Positions 12,135-24,800 of a stretch of DNA of 64,000 bases are shown in pieces. Under the pieces are notes generated by a model. That model ran no database searches and was not told where the DNA came from. It saw nothing but the letters and a program-made list of their open reading frames with translations. The DNA lies in the NCBI GenBank assembly GCA_033060915.1, contig CM065383.1:8866001-8930000 (forward strand), given 5' to 3'. The position numbers were made by a program, and so were the translations under genes. Numbering within the stretch: the first letter of the stretch is position 1; each line of letters starts with the position of its first letter. Origin of the DNA: Euryodendron excelsum (lineage: Eukaryota; Streptophyta; Magnoliopsida; Ericales; Pentaphylacaceae).

Positions 12135-14084
12135 TGGATACTATTCTGAGAATGTAGCAGTATTTTGGGGTGGCATCAAATTTTTGTGTGATACAAGTGT
12201 ACCAATTTGGCAAGTAGAAGCTCAGGGGAAGCCTTTTTTTAGTTAGAGTACGTAAAGTCGTACATTTTAATAAGCTAACTTGTTGTTAGCACTACTGTTA
12301 CGGACTATATGTATCTTTTTCAGTAATCCAGTAGCAGCATATATACGACTACTTGTACTTTTCGGGCTTCTCATTGTTATATTTCTAGTTAAATTTACTC
12401 CAACTCCTTATAGAGTTTTATTTTGATGTAACGTATATTTTACACAACTGAACAATAAAATGTGATAAGTGTCCATACTTAATGTTTTTTCAGGTTATAC
12501 TTAACTTTAAAAAACTCAATGTACACTGTTAATGTATCAAAATAAAACTCCTATTTATATGATTAGCTAGTCACTGATATTCATTGCATAGAAGAGAATT
12601 GCACGTGGATGTATATTCAATTGGCAGATATGAGTGACAAAACTTTCTTCTAGTTTGTTGGTTGCATATTGAACTAAAATTAGAGAAATAAAATTAGAGC
12701 ACCTAGATATTTATGAATGGCAAATGTTAACATGTGCTCCTTCAAATACATTTTAAATATGTTTTGTATTGAAAATTGTGTTTTTAGTATTATAAATTGT
12801 GAAGATACAATTTTTAATACTTTGTACAACTACACAAACATACTTATAATATGTCCTAAGAGCGTATTTTAGCAATCCGATTGCAATTTTGTAGTAGCAA
12901 CATTTTCTTCCATGTAATGAAATGTTTCTTCATGCATTTGATTAAAATTTTTTAGACGAAGAATAAACAATTGCCCATTTTTTTGAACTTCAAAGCATTA
13001 AATGGTCCAAATGGACTTGTTTGTCGCCCTGTTACGGAAGAAGCTTTGTTATAGCTACAAATGGTGATATGGTTCTGGTAGTCGTATATGCACCACCCAC
13101 AAATTGGGATAGCAATTTGATCTGAGAACCGTGCACCACATTGACCCGTCTCTAACAGTATGGGTTTAAGGTACGAAGAAATTGGTTAAAAGACGGATCA
13201 CTAGGAAAAAAATATAATTTGATGTAAGTTTGGAGCGGGATAAGTTTTAAATTTATATTATGAATGCCTTAAATACCCCTATACTTTAATAATATCAAAT
13301 ACCCTTTGCATATAAGTGAATATTAAAGTTTTAACATTACTTTTTATTTCAGCATCTTTTTTTCTCAATTTTATATTACCTTTTTGTTTGTATTATTTGT
13401 ATCATTTTGAAAATTTACATCAATTTAAGCCGTCTCAACCCAAACTTCATTAATGTAAATGGGTAGAGATGAGGTGGAGAGATTTAACAAGCCATTTTCT
13501 TATCAGATAAGAGTGATTAACTTGTACTAAACACGCCTAGCCACCTCGTTCTCAGCCCTATCCTCAAACATTGTCAATCAGGACAAAACCATTATCAAGT
13601 GGCTGTGGTCTTGGACTTTATTTTAGGTGTTGATGTCAAATGGGTTAAGGGAATCGCCATAAACCACCAGAATCATGAGATCATAAAGTGATTAAAAGCG
13701 CCGGGAGAGGAGACCTTATCTATCTTATTATGAGGGCTCTGGCGACAATTCAACTTTAGTCAACAAACTATATATACATATCTTTAATTTGGATTTTGAT
13801 TGATCAGAGAAACTCAGATAAAATTCTGGAAAGGAGAGGAGATAAGAATCCTGACATAGTGGACAGTGTGAATAGGACAGATGCGGTGATACTCTATCAT
13901 AACTCAACCAAGGTTAAGCTGGCTCAGCTGCTTGCTCACAAGTTAGCTCACTGGCTCAGTTCCAGTAGAGAGAAGCCTGACCTGAAACCAGAGCCATATA
14001 GAAGCCGCCTTCAAGAGCACTCCTTGCTCGAAATTCTACCTCCATGATCAAGCTCTAATGACATGAAGTAGAGACATTAATGGG
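12135..14084. other. 3' region of the kinase gene and gene-free DNA
   Basis: The first 250 bases are probably the kinase 3' untranslated region. The rest is AT-rich, with no domain, RNA gene or element ends that I can define. A short open frame at 13796-14047 has no recognisable features. Confidence 0.45.
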
Positions 14085-14456
14085 TCAGTGGCATAACCAC
14101 ATTATGCTAAGAGTGGGCAGCTGTCCCCTCAAAATTTTAAAATTATACTTTTACCTATAAATTTTGATGCGTTTCTCAGTTTGTCACCTCTGAAAATTTT
14201 TAATAAAGTTTCAAATTTTACTTTTATCTATAGTTTTAGATATGTTTATCAACTTGCCTCATTTAAAAATTTATAAATGCCCTGTTAAAAAGTTATTTTA
14301 CTTTAAATCTCCCATACTATATTATGTAGACATATAAGTTTATATAGGTGTTATATATATATATATATACATAAGTTAGGTGTTCTGTTATTGATTTTGA
14401 AAAAACAAGTAGCGATTAATAGTTGCCCTATCGAGGAATTTTCTGGCTCCGCCATT
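14085..14456. repeat. MITE-like repeat with GTGGC...GGCTCCGCCA ends
   Basis: The left end is AGTGGCATAACCACATTATG and the right end TTCTGGCTCCGCCATTAC, so the termini are imperfect inverted repeats related to GTGGCGGAGCCA. The inside is AT-rich with CTTTTACCTATAAATTTTG-type segments. It resembles the copy at 36053-36412 in ends and body. It encodes nothing. Confidence 0.45.
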
Positions 14457-14699
14457 ACATTGGGTTGACCCCGCACTTGAAGAGGGTGAATATATTCTCG
14501 TTCCAGTGGATAAGGTAGACGATGCAGATGAGGAGTGAGAGAGCGAAAAGAAAATAAGATTAGCATTGAGTATAAATGATGCGGCAGTCCAAATCTGATC
14601 TCATTTTCTGGGTGGCTGGCTATAAATAGAGAGACATCGAAACTGGCTAGGACTGGCATCGCATGCAGTGGAGCATGAATTCGATATAGAGGAGGGGAG

Positions 14700-15153
14700 A
14701 GAGGTCGTACATGAAGAGAAGGGTCCAGCTTGGTGGCCAAGAATGACTTGCCTGCAGCATTCATGGGGGCCTGAAGAAGATTAATTATGTCCGTATATCT
14801 TCAGAACCCTATCTTGGCTCTCGCAGGCGGTCGTCGGCCAGCTTGACAGGCTCTTATCTCTCATGCAAGGCCTTCTCTCCCTGACAATTAAGCCCCTTGC
14901 GGCATGAATATTGTTCTAGGAAATAAACAGAGGTCTAACACGAAGGTAAAGAGTCTTGTTTGGTAGCCAGCCAAGGATGACTTGCCTTGATCTCTACACG
15001 ATGGGTCTCGTTGTGTGTGTGTGTACATATATATATATAAGAAAGTAAAACACTAGCTTCGAAGTGTTGTCTGGTTCTAGATCTGGCAACCATCCTGGCT
15101 AAGTTGACAGACTCTTCCATTTCATGCCGGGCTTTCTTTTCTTGCTCAAGCAT
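14700..15153 (-). pseudogene. tandemly duplicated, decayed coding fragment
   Basis: Two blocks on the minus strand encode related peptides. The upstream block gives EQEKKARHEMEESVNLAR (about 15150-15090) and, after a gap, KASHPWLATKQDSLPS (about 15005-14950). The second block gives EKALHE, a stop, then EPVKLADDRLREPR (about 14880-14815) and GKSFLATKLDPSLH (about 14755-14710). The paired similarity shows duplication of a unit of roughly 240 bases, and the stop and shifts show decay. I do not recognise the parent protein. The Glu/Lys/Arg pattern looks like coiled coil. Confidence 0.4.
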
Positions 15154-15439
15154 TTGAAACTATATCTAGCTTTCCTAACAAAATTGATTTAGAATGCAGC
15201 TTTGATGTGGATATCCCTCCTCATTATTATCACCTGTCAATTGACGGGGAAAAAATCGGTTATTCTGTACTTAGTATAGGTGCCTCAGGTAAATTTGGAT
15301 AAAAGTTTTGCTTTTAGTTTTAAATTTCTTAATTATTATTTTTAAATATTGGGAGGAAACTCTAGATTATGTTTGGTATAGTAAATTTACAAATGATTTA
15401 AAGAGGTTAATCAGAACTCAAGTAGGAAATCTTGAAACG

Positions 15440-15709
15440 ATTTTTTTTTGTTTTTTTTTTGTAATCGGAAAACACTACAAGAGCAAAGAGAAACTACTGC
15501 ATATCACCCTCTACAATCCTTTGTGACTAAGGGGGAGGGGATTCCATAAAGGCTTACAAAGGTGGATACCCAACTTCGCCTGAGAAGCTAACCAATAAGC
15601 TGCCTCATTTGCTTGACACCGGCACCAAGAGAAGGATCATTGTTGAGACGCATGCCAGCTAGAGATGTCCTGCACAAACGAACTGATATCCCAAGGGACA
15701 CTACCGGCT
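15440..15709 (-). mobile_element. 5'-truncated LINE (non-LTR retrotransposon) 3' end
   Basis: On the minus strand the end of a LINE RNase H-like region can be read (CQANEAAYWLASQAKLGI), broken by a frame change and a stop. It ends in a poly(A) tail that appears as T-runs at 15441-15460 on the plus strand. Flanking copies of a 15-bp target duplication, GGAAATCTTGAAACG (15425-15439) and GGAAATCTTGTAACG (15710-15724), differ at one base. Target-primed insertion with 5' truncation explains the structure. The element cannot move on its own. Confidence 0.75.
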
Positions 15710-15724
15710 GGAAATCTTGTAACG

Positions 15725-16141
15725 TTGAAAGTATAAAAAAACCAAAACAACGAATGCAAAATTTCAAAATCTTAAAAAGTGTGGTCAAAATCAGCCTACT
15801 CCTTAAGAGCTTAAGGGTGATGATGAAATAATCCATGCATTTTAGGATTAAACATGTAAACATGCATTTTGAAGTTATGTAAACATGTAAAGTTTGAATA
15901 TATTTTGAAGTTTGTTTATTTTCTAAATTCAATTCTATAAATTTATATGCATTTTAGGATTGCATAAAAAATTAAGTTATTTAAACTTGGCTCAATTTAA
16001 ACTCATTTGGTACCAGGTCGAAACATAAAATTAGTCAAGCTTGACTATATTTTGAAACTTGTGTAAGTTTTTTAAGTCAAACTTCAAAAAACCACAAGTT
16101 GACATATTTGATGCAAAATTCAGTCTTTACTTGCTCATTTG
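15725..16141. other. AT-rich DNA between the LINE and the copia element
   Basis: No gene is visible. A short segment, ATGCATTTTAGGATT, occurs at about 15835 and again near 15949. Confidence 0.5.
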
Positions 16142-16322
16142 TGTTAGAATTATATTTGTTCTCTTTATTTATTTGTCTTGTCATTAGCAATAAGGGTATA
16201 GTAGTAATTTATTGTCTTTGTTGGTAAGGTTATTTAAACTCTTTTGTATCTAGGGTTCCTTATTGTTCCATACATATATGAAATCCTAACTTTCTTTTTT
16301 CCTCTTCTTTGGTATTCTCACA
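16142..16322 (+). repeat. 5' LTR of the copia element
   Basis: 181 bases with TG...CA ends. It shares long identical blocks with the 3' LTR but differs by scattered substitutions, so the insertion is not recent. Confidence 0.92.
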
Positions 16323-16334
16323 TGATATCAGAGC
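16323..16334 (+). other. primer binding site of the copia element
   Basis: TGATATCAGAGC directly follows the LTR. It is one base away from the initiator tRNA-Met complement TGGTATCAGAGC used by most plant copia elements. Confidence 0.85.
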
Positions 16335-16344
16335 ATTGATCTTG

Positions 16345-17148
16345 ATGGATCTTATACCCTATGATTATATGGAAGGAAGTTTAATCTTATCCATAGCCTT
16401 TGTAGATCTAATTTTTTTTGCAGTTGTTCGCATCATCATTGCTGTTCTTTACACCATCAGTTCTGTTTTAGATCGCATAGGTTTCTGTTCTTCGCACCAT
16501 CAGTATCAATTGGAATTTGATATTCAAGCCCTTGTTCAGAACAATATGGGTATTCAAAAATTCTATCTTGCAATGTTTGATCTTTGGGACCAATTGGCTT
16601 TAACAGAATCTGCTGAACTACTAGCCTTCGCACCATATATTACTCGTAGAGAGACACAACGACTTGTGCAATTTTTGATGGCTCTTCGTGATAATTTTGA
16701 GAGTTTTCGTGGTTCAATTTTGCATCGCCCCCCACTTCCTTCAGTCGATTCAGTGGTCAGTGAGCTTTTGGCAGAGGAGATTCAACTTAAGTCTCAATCA
16801 TCAAGCAAGGGCATTCTTCCGGCACCGAATCAATTTGTTTTTGAAGTGCCTCACCGACCACCTTCCAATTCTCAATTAAGGACAAAGGTTGCATTTGATG
16901 AATGCATTTTCTGTAAGCACAAGGGTCATTGGAAGGTCCAATGTCCCATGTTGCACAATAGAGCTAAGAATCAGCCTCAACAAAGGAGTTTAGGCAACCA
17001 ATCTCAACAACAAGCATACATGCCTTATCAGCCTAATACTGCAACAGCTGTCCCACCATCAAACTCATCTGGTTTTGGAGCTCCGCCATCTTTTAGTCCC
17101 ACAATGGTTGTTCTTGCTGGACAGTTTCAGAAGTTCTTGTACACTTAG
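16345..17148 (+). pseudogene. copia gag remnant with zinc knuckle
   Basis: The frame from the ATG at 16345 is open to 17148. The part from about residue 60 looks like copia Gag (LWDQLALTESAEL, then RRETQRLVQFLMALRDNFES). A CCHC zinc knuckle follows, CIFCKHKGHWKVQC, with C-x2-C-x4-H-x4-C spacing intact. The first 55 or so residues do not look like Gag, so the N-terminal part has been lost or replaced. The frame ends at a stop before the protease instead of continuing into pol. Confidence 0.8.
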
Positions 17149-17220
17149 CCATCTGCTATGTTTGCCTCATCTCCTTTCGGTTTGTTTTCTCCTAGTTCCT
17201 CAAGTATGTTTTCCTTTTTG

Positions 17221-20130
17221 TGGGTTTTAGATTATGGAACCTCTCATCACATATCATCAGATTCGTCTTCTTTTACTTCCTTGTCTTCTGCATCACTGTA
17301 TCTGTCATGATTGCTGATGGCACAACAGTTGTTAGTTCTGTAGTTACACCTAATCTATCTCTTTCTGATGTGTATCACATCCCTAGTTTTTTCTTAAATC
17401 TTGTTTCTATTAGTTAATTGTGTGACACCGATTACTCTGTTTCTTTTTCTTCTACTCCTTGTCATGTGCAGGATTCGCAAACCCAGAAGCTGATTGGGAC
17501 AGGCCATAGGCAAGGAGGATTATAGTTCTTGGACAAGCTGAGTGTCCACACAATTACTATTTCTATTGTCGATCTGTCTTCTTTTCGTTTGAGTCCTTCT
17601 TCTTCTAGCTTTTATCTATGGCATTCTCGTATCAGTCATGTATCATCTTCTCATTTAAAGTACATAGCCTCCCCCGAAGTAAAAGAAGTATTTTTTCTTC
17701 TCTTGCACTTTTTGATTTAGTTCATTATGATGTGTAGGGACGTTGTCCTATTGCTACAAAAGGCGAGTCTCATTATTATGTTTCCTTTATTGATGATTAC
17801 ACTCGTTATTGTTGGGTTTATCTTATGAAAAATCGTTCTGACTTTCTGGGTATTTATAAATCTTTTCGTGTTCTCCCCAAAACATAATATTCTACAATTA
17901 TCAAATGTTTTCGATGTGATTTGAGTGATGAATATACTTCTAATGAACTTTCTGAGTTGCTCACTTTAGATGGAACTATTTACCAATCCTCTTGTACTGA
18001 TACTCCAAAGCAAAATGAAGTTGTCAAGAGGAGACATCGGCATATTATTGAAACTGTCCGTTCTCTCTTACTGTTTGCCTTTGTTCCTAGTGTCTTCTGG
18101 AGAGAAGCAATCCTCATTGCCGCTCGTGTCATTAATATGATCCCATCATCTCATATTTCAGGTTTATCTTCTTTTGAAAAATTACATAACTATGCTCCGA
18201 ATTATTCTTCCTTGAGAGTTTTTGGTTGTGCTTGTTTTGTACTTCGCCCTCATATAGAACGTAGTAAGTTGTCTTCTGGTTCTACACTTTGCGTTTTTCT
18301 TGGATATAGTGAAGGTCAAAAAGGATATCGTTATTTTGATCCTGTTACTCAGAAATTATATGTGTCATGACATGTTGTGTTCCTTGAGCATGTATCTTTC
18401 TTCTCTATTCCTGATAGTCCTTATAACATAACTAAATCTAATCTCATTTGCACTGACCTTTTTTTTTAGGATCAAGATACAGTGTTCTTGCATTTTTCAT
18501 CCACTACAGATATTGGTATTTCAGCCTCTAATGCTCCTGACACATTCTCACAGCCTATGGCTCCCCAAACAAGTTCTAAGATTGAAGATCCTCCTCTTCG
18601 CTATCCCATGCACATTCATAAGTCTACTAACTTGCCAAATTTTTCTTATTCTAGCTCCTTTGCTTCTTTCTTAGCCTCCATTCATAATCTTTTTGAGCCT
18701 CTATCATATAGAGAGGCTATTCTTAATCCCCTTTGGCAGTAGGCTATGGCTGAGAAACTTTCTGCGTTGCATAACACTAATACTTGGGATTTGGTACCTT
18801 TACCATCTAGCAAGAGTACAATTAGTTCTCGGTGGGTCTACAAAATCAAAACCAAGTCTGATGGCTCTATTGAATGATATAAAGCTCGTTTGGTTACCAA
18901 AGGGTATTCCTAACAATATGGTATGGATTATAAAGAGACTTTTGCTCTAGTTGCCAAAATGACTACTATTCGTACTCTTATTGCAGTTGCCTCTATTCGT
19001 CAGCGGCACATTTCTCAGATGGATGTTAAGAATGCCTTTTTGAATGGTGATCTTCAATAAGAAGTTTATATGACTCCCTCACCTAGTGTTTCCCATAATC
19101 CTGGATAAGTTTATAAGCTCAAAAAGGCTTTATATGGTCTCAAATAGGCACCCCGTGCTTGATTTGAAAAATTCTCTACTGTAATTACCTCTCTTGATTT
19201 TCATTCCAGCAATGCTAACTCTGTTCTTTTTATAGAAGGTACTAATACTGGCTGTATTCTTATTTCATTATATGTTGATGATATGGTGATTACAGGTGAT
19301 GATGTTGCTGGAATTGATCAGTTGAAATCAGAATTGGCTTCTCAATTTGAAATGAAGGATTTGGGTTCTCTACGCTATTTTTTGGGCATAAAAATAGCCT
19401 TTCTCCTAAGGGTTATGTACTTTCACAGTCTAAATACACAACAGACATTCTTAAGCGTGCTCGTCTTACTGATATTAGGACTATCAATTCCCCTCTTGAG
19501 CTTAATGTTCGGCACTCTCCAACAGATGGTACTTTTTTACTAGTCCCTACATTACATCGTACTATTGTTGGTAGTTTGGTATATCTCACTATTACTCATC
19601 CGGACATTGCATATGTTGTTCATATTGTTAGTCAATTTCTTACATCTCCTTCTACTGATTATTGGGCTGCAGTTCTTCGTATTTTGAGGTATCTATGTGG
19701 TACTCAGTTTCAAAATCTTTTGTTACCTTTCACTTCATCTTTAGAACTGCGTGTATATTATAATGCTGATTGGGCTAGTGATCCCGTTGATTGCAAGTCT
19801 ACCACTGGTTTCTATATCTTTTTGGGTGATTCTCTTATTTCTTGGATGAGTAAAAAGCATTCTGTTGTTTCAAAATCTTCCACAGAAGCTAAGTATCATG
19901 CTATGACATCTACTACAATAGAGATAGTTTGATTATGGTAGTTACTGGCTGATATGGGTGTTTCTGCTTCTCATCCCACTCCTCTGTTTTGCGACAATAA
20001 CAGTACTATTCAGATTGCCCATAATTCTATTTTTCATGAGCGAACCAAGCATGTTAAGATTGATTGTCATTTTACTCATCATCATTTGCAGCATAGGACC
20101 ATTAGTTTGCCTTTTGTCTCTTTTCTATAC
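17221..20130 (+). pseudogene. copia pol remnant (protease, integrase, reverse transcriptase, RNase H)
   Basis: The protease site is at 17221-17265 but reads LDYGTSHHIS, so the small residue after the catalytic Asp is now Tyr. A pre-integrase LWHSRISHVSS segment lies near 17617. Integrase core pieces run 17760-18370, including DGTIYQSSCTDTPKQNEVV. Reverse transcriptase runs about 18745-19540 with YVDD at about 19270-19283. RNase H runs about 19750-20130 (NADWASDP, SKSSTEAKYHA, CDNNSTIQIAHN). Stops interrupt it at 17885, 18368, 18875, 18911, 19058, 19106, 19145, 19160, 19930 and 19939, with frameshifts besides. No functional polyprotein can be made. Confidence 0.9.
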
Positions 20131-20220
20131 AGCTTGCCAATTTGTTAACCAAGTCACATCCACTTTCGTGTTTTCATTTTTTGGTTGGCAAACTCTCGAA
20201 GTTTGTTACCATGGCATCAT

Positions 20221-20235
20221 GAGTTTGAGGGAAGA
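20221..20235 (+). other. polypurine tract of the copia element
   Basis: GAGTTTGAGGGAAGA abuts the TGTTAG start of the 3' LTR, as expected for the plus-strand primer. Confidence 0.75.
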
Positions 20236-20418
20236 TGTTAGAATTATATTTGTTCTCGTTACTTATTTGTCTTGTCATTAGCAATAAGGGTAGAGTAAAA
20301 TTTTATTATCTTTGTTGGTAGGGTTATTTAAACTCTTTTATATCTAGGGTTCCTTATTATTTCACACATATGTATAAAATTCTAGCCTCTTTTCTTCTTC
20401 TTCTTTGGTATTCTCACA
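20236..20418 (+). repeat. 3' LTR of the copia element
   Basis: 183 bases, similar throughout to the 5' LTR, with the same TG...CA ends. Confidence 0.92.
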
Positions 20419-20560
20419 GTTTGAACTTCTTTGTTTTTTCTTTTTTTTTTTGTCAATGAATGTTGTATTTGTGAACCAAAATTTTCAATCTTTGCTTCTT
20501 TCACAATCACACAGTGAATCTATGTTTGTGAACTGAGAAGTGGATAGCACACACCCAAGT

Positions 20561-20755
20561 GAGTGTTTTGCCAAAATAACACTTTTTGTGAAACTAATTC
20601 CCTGTCTAACACTCCTCCAAAAATAATTTCCAATCTAATATTATTTATGCCACTTGTTGCTTTTTTAGAATTTTATTGATATTTTTAAAAAAATTTGTTA
20701 TTAGAAAACTAATAAATATATTTCCATCAAAATTTCAAATCAAAGTCTCCAACAT
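20561..20755 (+). repeat. left inverted arm of an older element around the CACTA insertion
   Basis: This segment matches the reverse complement of 35045-35243. The best block includes CCAAAATAACACTTTTTGTG, AAAATAATTTCCAATCTAAT and TAGAATTTTATTGATATTTT. The arms lie outside the CACTA ends. They therefore belong to a separate element with long terminal inverted repeats, or to two opposed MITE copies. Confidence 0.7.
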
Positions 20756-21418
20756 GCTGTGGCTGCCATCCATCTTCCTCAACAAATCGAACAATGTCGT
20801 GTTGTAACTCTTTGCCTTCTTCATATATATATATATACATATATAATGTACTCTTATTACATAGACAACCCGGCTTGCCATTAACTAAAATCATTTAAAC
20901 CAGATACAATTAGTCACAAACTGCAACACAATCAATTAGTTCAAAAATTCATTGAACACATGTAAATGATTTGGATGCTAAAAAAGTTAAATCTTTTCAC
21001 TTCATGTTTTTATTGGTAACAGTTCAGACCAGAGCTAATATGATTAATATTAACCATCACCTAAACAAGTTTTTTTTTTTCCCATAAAGTCCATGTATGA
21101 AGAGGATTTTGTTCCCAATTTCATCATAAAAATACCTGCACCCATTGGCCAACAAATCTCCCCTTGTCACTGTGCATCCACGTTACAATAGAACTTTGGT
21201 AACTGTTGAACACGCATTCATTTTTCTAGTGATGAATCTATCGATAGTTCTCCTACAAAAACTCTATTAATATGGGTTATCACTTGTAAAAAAAAAGGGT
21301 TACAAATATCTATTTTGAATCTTAATCTTTCATTTTTTTTGGTCCCCAAGAAATAAATTCCTCATAAACTGATTATCTATTTATTTTTGCCTCAAAGAAT
21401 GAAATTCTAGGATTTAAG
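20756..21418. other. DNA between the left inverted arm and the CACTA element
   Basis: AT-rich sequence without a gene, with a TA tract at 20823-20848. If the two inverted arms are one element, this is part of its interior. Confidence 0.45.
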
Positions 21419-21421
21419 AAA

Positions 21422-21825
21422 CACTACAAGAAAAAGCATTTTTTGCGACGGCTCAATGCCGTCGCAAATACTTTTTGCGACGGCTGTGCGACGGCATGGT
21501 GACTTTTTGCGACGGCGTGCTCCCGTCACAAATAGTGTATGACGGACCAAATTTTTTTGTGACGGTGTAGCATACCATGGCCAATAAGCCCTTTTGCGAC
21601 GGATTAATTGTCGTCACTAATGCTATTTTCATGGAATAAAATTTTAAAACGACCCCCTTTTGCGACGGTTTCTGCAGTCGCAAACAATATTTTTGTAACA
21701 TGTATTTGCAATCGTCTCAAGTATTTGCGACGGTTCATGCCGTCGCAAATACAATTGCGAAATAAATGATTTAAAGTCGCCAAAGTATTTGCGACGGTAT
21801 CTTGCCGTCGCAAATACTTTTGGAA
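21422..21825. repeat. left terminal repeat and subterminal repeat region of the CACTA element
   Basis: After the 15-bp terminal repeat, GCGACGG or its complement CCGTCGC (or a one-base variant) occurs about 17 times in 400 bases, in both orientations, often as TTTGCGACGGC...GCCGTCGCAAA pairs. In En/Spm such subterminal motifs are bound by the TNPA protein to bring the ends together. Confidence 0.9.
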
Positions 21826-24800
21826 AAAAAAAATTTGCTCCATATTAGGCATGATTTTTGTAATTTGTTATTTACCCTGATAAAATGAACATTTAATATG
21901 ATCAAAACTACTAAATTCAAACATTCAGTAAAACCAAAATGCTTAAATAAATACTTAAGAAAATTAATATTCCATTTTAATATACATATCCAAACAACAA
22001 ATAAACAAACAATATTGTCTTCCACCAAGATCCAAAACAAAACCAAAATACATACATAACCTCTCACAAAAAGAATAACCTAAATGAAAAATTCATACAA
22101 CAAAAGAGAGTTTTAAGTCTATTACAACATAAGTCAATACAAAAAAACCATCCACCTATTCTTTATTAATAACCTGAAAAGAAGAAAATAAAACAATATT
22201 AGATATGATAATGACATAATAAATAAAACTAATAGATATGCATGTAATATATGGGTTTATTGAAATAAAAATGTAATTTACATCACGAGAAAGCTAAGCT
22301 ACATGTCGGCCGACAGATTCTCCAACAGTTGTAATGTCTTTGCGAGGTCGTTCTAATAAAGCATTAGGTTTTCAAGCATTTTGAACAAAAACTTTGTAGT
22401 AATTTTGATCCAATGATTCTCCATCAATTTCTGTCAATGGATTCGTGCTAACATGAACTCCTTCCGCTAATTCGAGTTTTGGAAGACCAAAATAAAGTAA
22501 AGAAACCTTTACTCCATCCTACAATAATAAATGCAATCTTCTTAAATCATAAATTCAAAAAACTTAAACATAATTAGTACAATTACGCAAAACGATTATT
22601 CTAAAAAAACTAAGAAAAAGAGAGAAAAAAATGTTACTTCTCATAAACCGGAACACCGGCGACCGTGCTGTTCGTTCCCACACGTCACTCGTGGCTAAAT
22701 CTTATTACGTGTCGAGTTAGATGGAGTTCCGAGCTCGTTTATGTGTTTTAGTACCTAAACGACTCAAAAACACGTTATTCTAAAAAAAATAAGGAAAAGA
22801 GAAGGAAAAATAATTAAATCTCTCAAACCGGGAATCTGGCAACTGTGCCGTTAGTTCCCACACGTTACTCGTGCCTAAATCTTACTACATGTCAAGTTCG
22901 ACGGAGTTCGGAGCTCGTTTGTGCAGTTATGCATCCAAACAACTTGAAAACACTTTATTTTCTTAAAAAAAAAGCTAAGGAAACAAGTGTTACATCTCCC
23001 AAACCGGGACTCCGACGACCGTGCCGTTCATTCTCACACGTCACTCATACCTAAATCTTACTACGTGTCGAGTTTGACGAAGTTCCGAGCTCGTTTGTCA
23101 GTTTTAGTATCTAGACGACTCGAATGTGAGGTTATTCCCTAAAAAAAATTAATGAAAAGAGAAGGAAAAAAAATTAAATCTCTCAAACCGGGACTCCGGC
23201 AACTATGCTGTTCATTTGCACAAGTCACTTGTGCCTAAATCTTACTACGTGTCGAGTTTGGCGAAGTTCTGAGCTCGTTTGTGAGTTTTAGTACCTAAAC
23301 GACTCGAAAACACGTTATTCTCTAAAAAAAACTAAAAAAAAAGAGAAGGAAAAACAATTAAATCCCTCATACCGGGACTCCGGCAACTGTGTCGTTCATT
23401 CCCACACGTCACTTGTGCCTAAATCTTCCTATGTGTCGAGTTTAACAGAGTTCCGAGCTCGTTTGTGGGCTTTGGTACTAAAATGATTCAAAAACAGGTT
23501 ATTCTCTAAAAAAAACTAAGGAAAAGAGAAGGAAAAAAAAATTAAATCTCTCAAACCGGGACTCTGGCAACTGTGCCATTCGTTCCCACACGTCACTCGT
23601 GCCTAAATCTTACTACGTGTCGAGTTTGACGGAATTCCGAGCTCGTTTGTGGGTTTTAGTACCTAAACGATTCAAAAACAGGTTATTCTCTAAAAAAAAA
23701 CTAAGGAAAAGAGAAGGAAAAACAAATAAATCTCTCAAACCGAGACTCCGGCAACTGTACCATTTATTCCCACACGTTACTCGTGCCTAAATCTTACTAT
23801 GTGTCGAGTTTGACGGAGTTCCGAGCTCGTTTGTGAGTTTTAGTACCTAAATGACTCGAATGTGAGGTTATTCTCTAAAAACAATTAACGAAAAGAGAAG
23901 GAAAAAAAATTAAATCTCTCAAATCGGGACTCCGGCAACTGTGCCGTTCATTCGTACACGTCACTCGTGCCTAAATCTTACTACGTGTCGAGTTTGATGG
24001 AGTTCCGAGCTCGTTTATGGGTTTTAGTACCTAAACGACTAGAAAACACGTTATTCTCTAAAAAAAACCAAGAAAAAGAGAAAGAAAAACAATTAAATCC
24101 CTTAAACCGAGACTCCGGCAACTGTGTCATTTGTTCCCACACGTCACTTGTGCCTAAATCTTACTACGTGTCAAGTTTATGGAGTTCCAAGCTCGTTTGT
24201 GGGTTTTACTACCTAAACGACTCAAAAACACGTTATTCTCTAAAAAAAACTAAGAAAAACAGAAGGAAAAACATATAAATCTCTTCAACCGGGAATTCGG
24301 CAACTGTGCTGTTCATTTCCACACGTCACTCGTGCCTAAATCTTATTACGTGTCGAGTTTGACGGAGTTCCGAGCTTGTTTGTGGGTTTTAGTACCTAAA
24401 CGACTCCAAAACACGTTATTCTCTAAAAAAAAACTAAGGAAAAGAGAAGGAAAAACAAATAAATCTCTCAAACCGGGACTCCGACAACTGTGCTGTTTAT
24501 TTCCATACGTCACTCGTGCCTAAATCTTACTTTATGTCTAGTTTGACGGAGTTTGGAGCTCGTTTGTGCGTTTTAGTATCCAAACGACTCGAAAACATGT
24601 TATTTTATTTATAAAAAAAACTAAGGAAAAAAGTGTTACATCTCCCAAACCGGGACTCCGGCGACCGTGCCGTTCATTCCTACACGTCACTCGTGCCTAA
24701 ATCTTACTACGTGTCAAGTTTGATGGAGTTCCGATCTCGTTTGTGGGTTTTACTACCTAGACGACTTGAAAACAGGTTATTCTATAAAAAACAAAACTAA

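Larger units (their letters stand above)
16142..20418 (+). mobile_element. complete but inactive Ty1/copia LTR retrotransposon (4,277 bp)
   Basis: Two similar short LTRs (16142-16322 and 20236-20418) both start TGTTAGAATTATATTTGTTC and end TTGGTATTCTCACA. A tRNA-Met-type primer site follows the left LTR and a purine tract precedes the right one. Flanks are ATTTG (16137-16141) and GTTTG (20419-20423), a 5-bp duplication with one change. Inside, the order is gag, protease, integrase, reverse transcriptase, RNase H, which is the copia order. Many stops and shifts make it dead. It is shorter than the usual 5 kb or so, partly through loss of the N-terminal part of gag. Confidence 0.93.

Noticed and set aside
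13796..14047. 83-codon plus-strand open frame
   Set aside because: No recognisable motif, start context or splice partners; this length is expected by chance.
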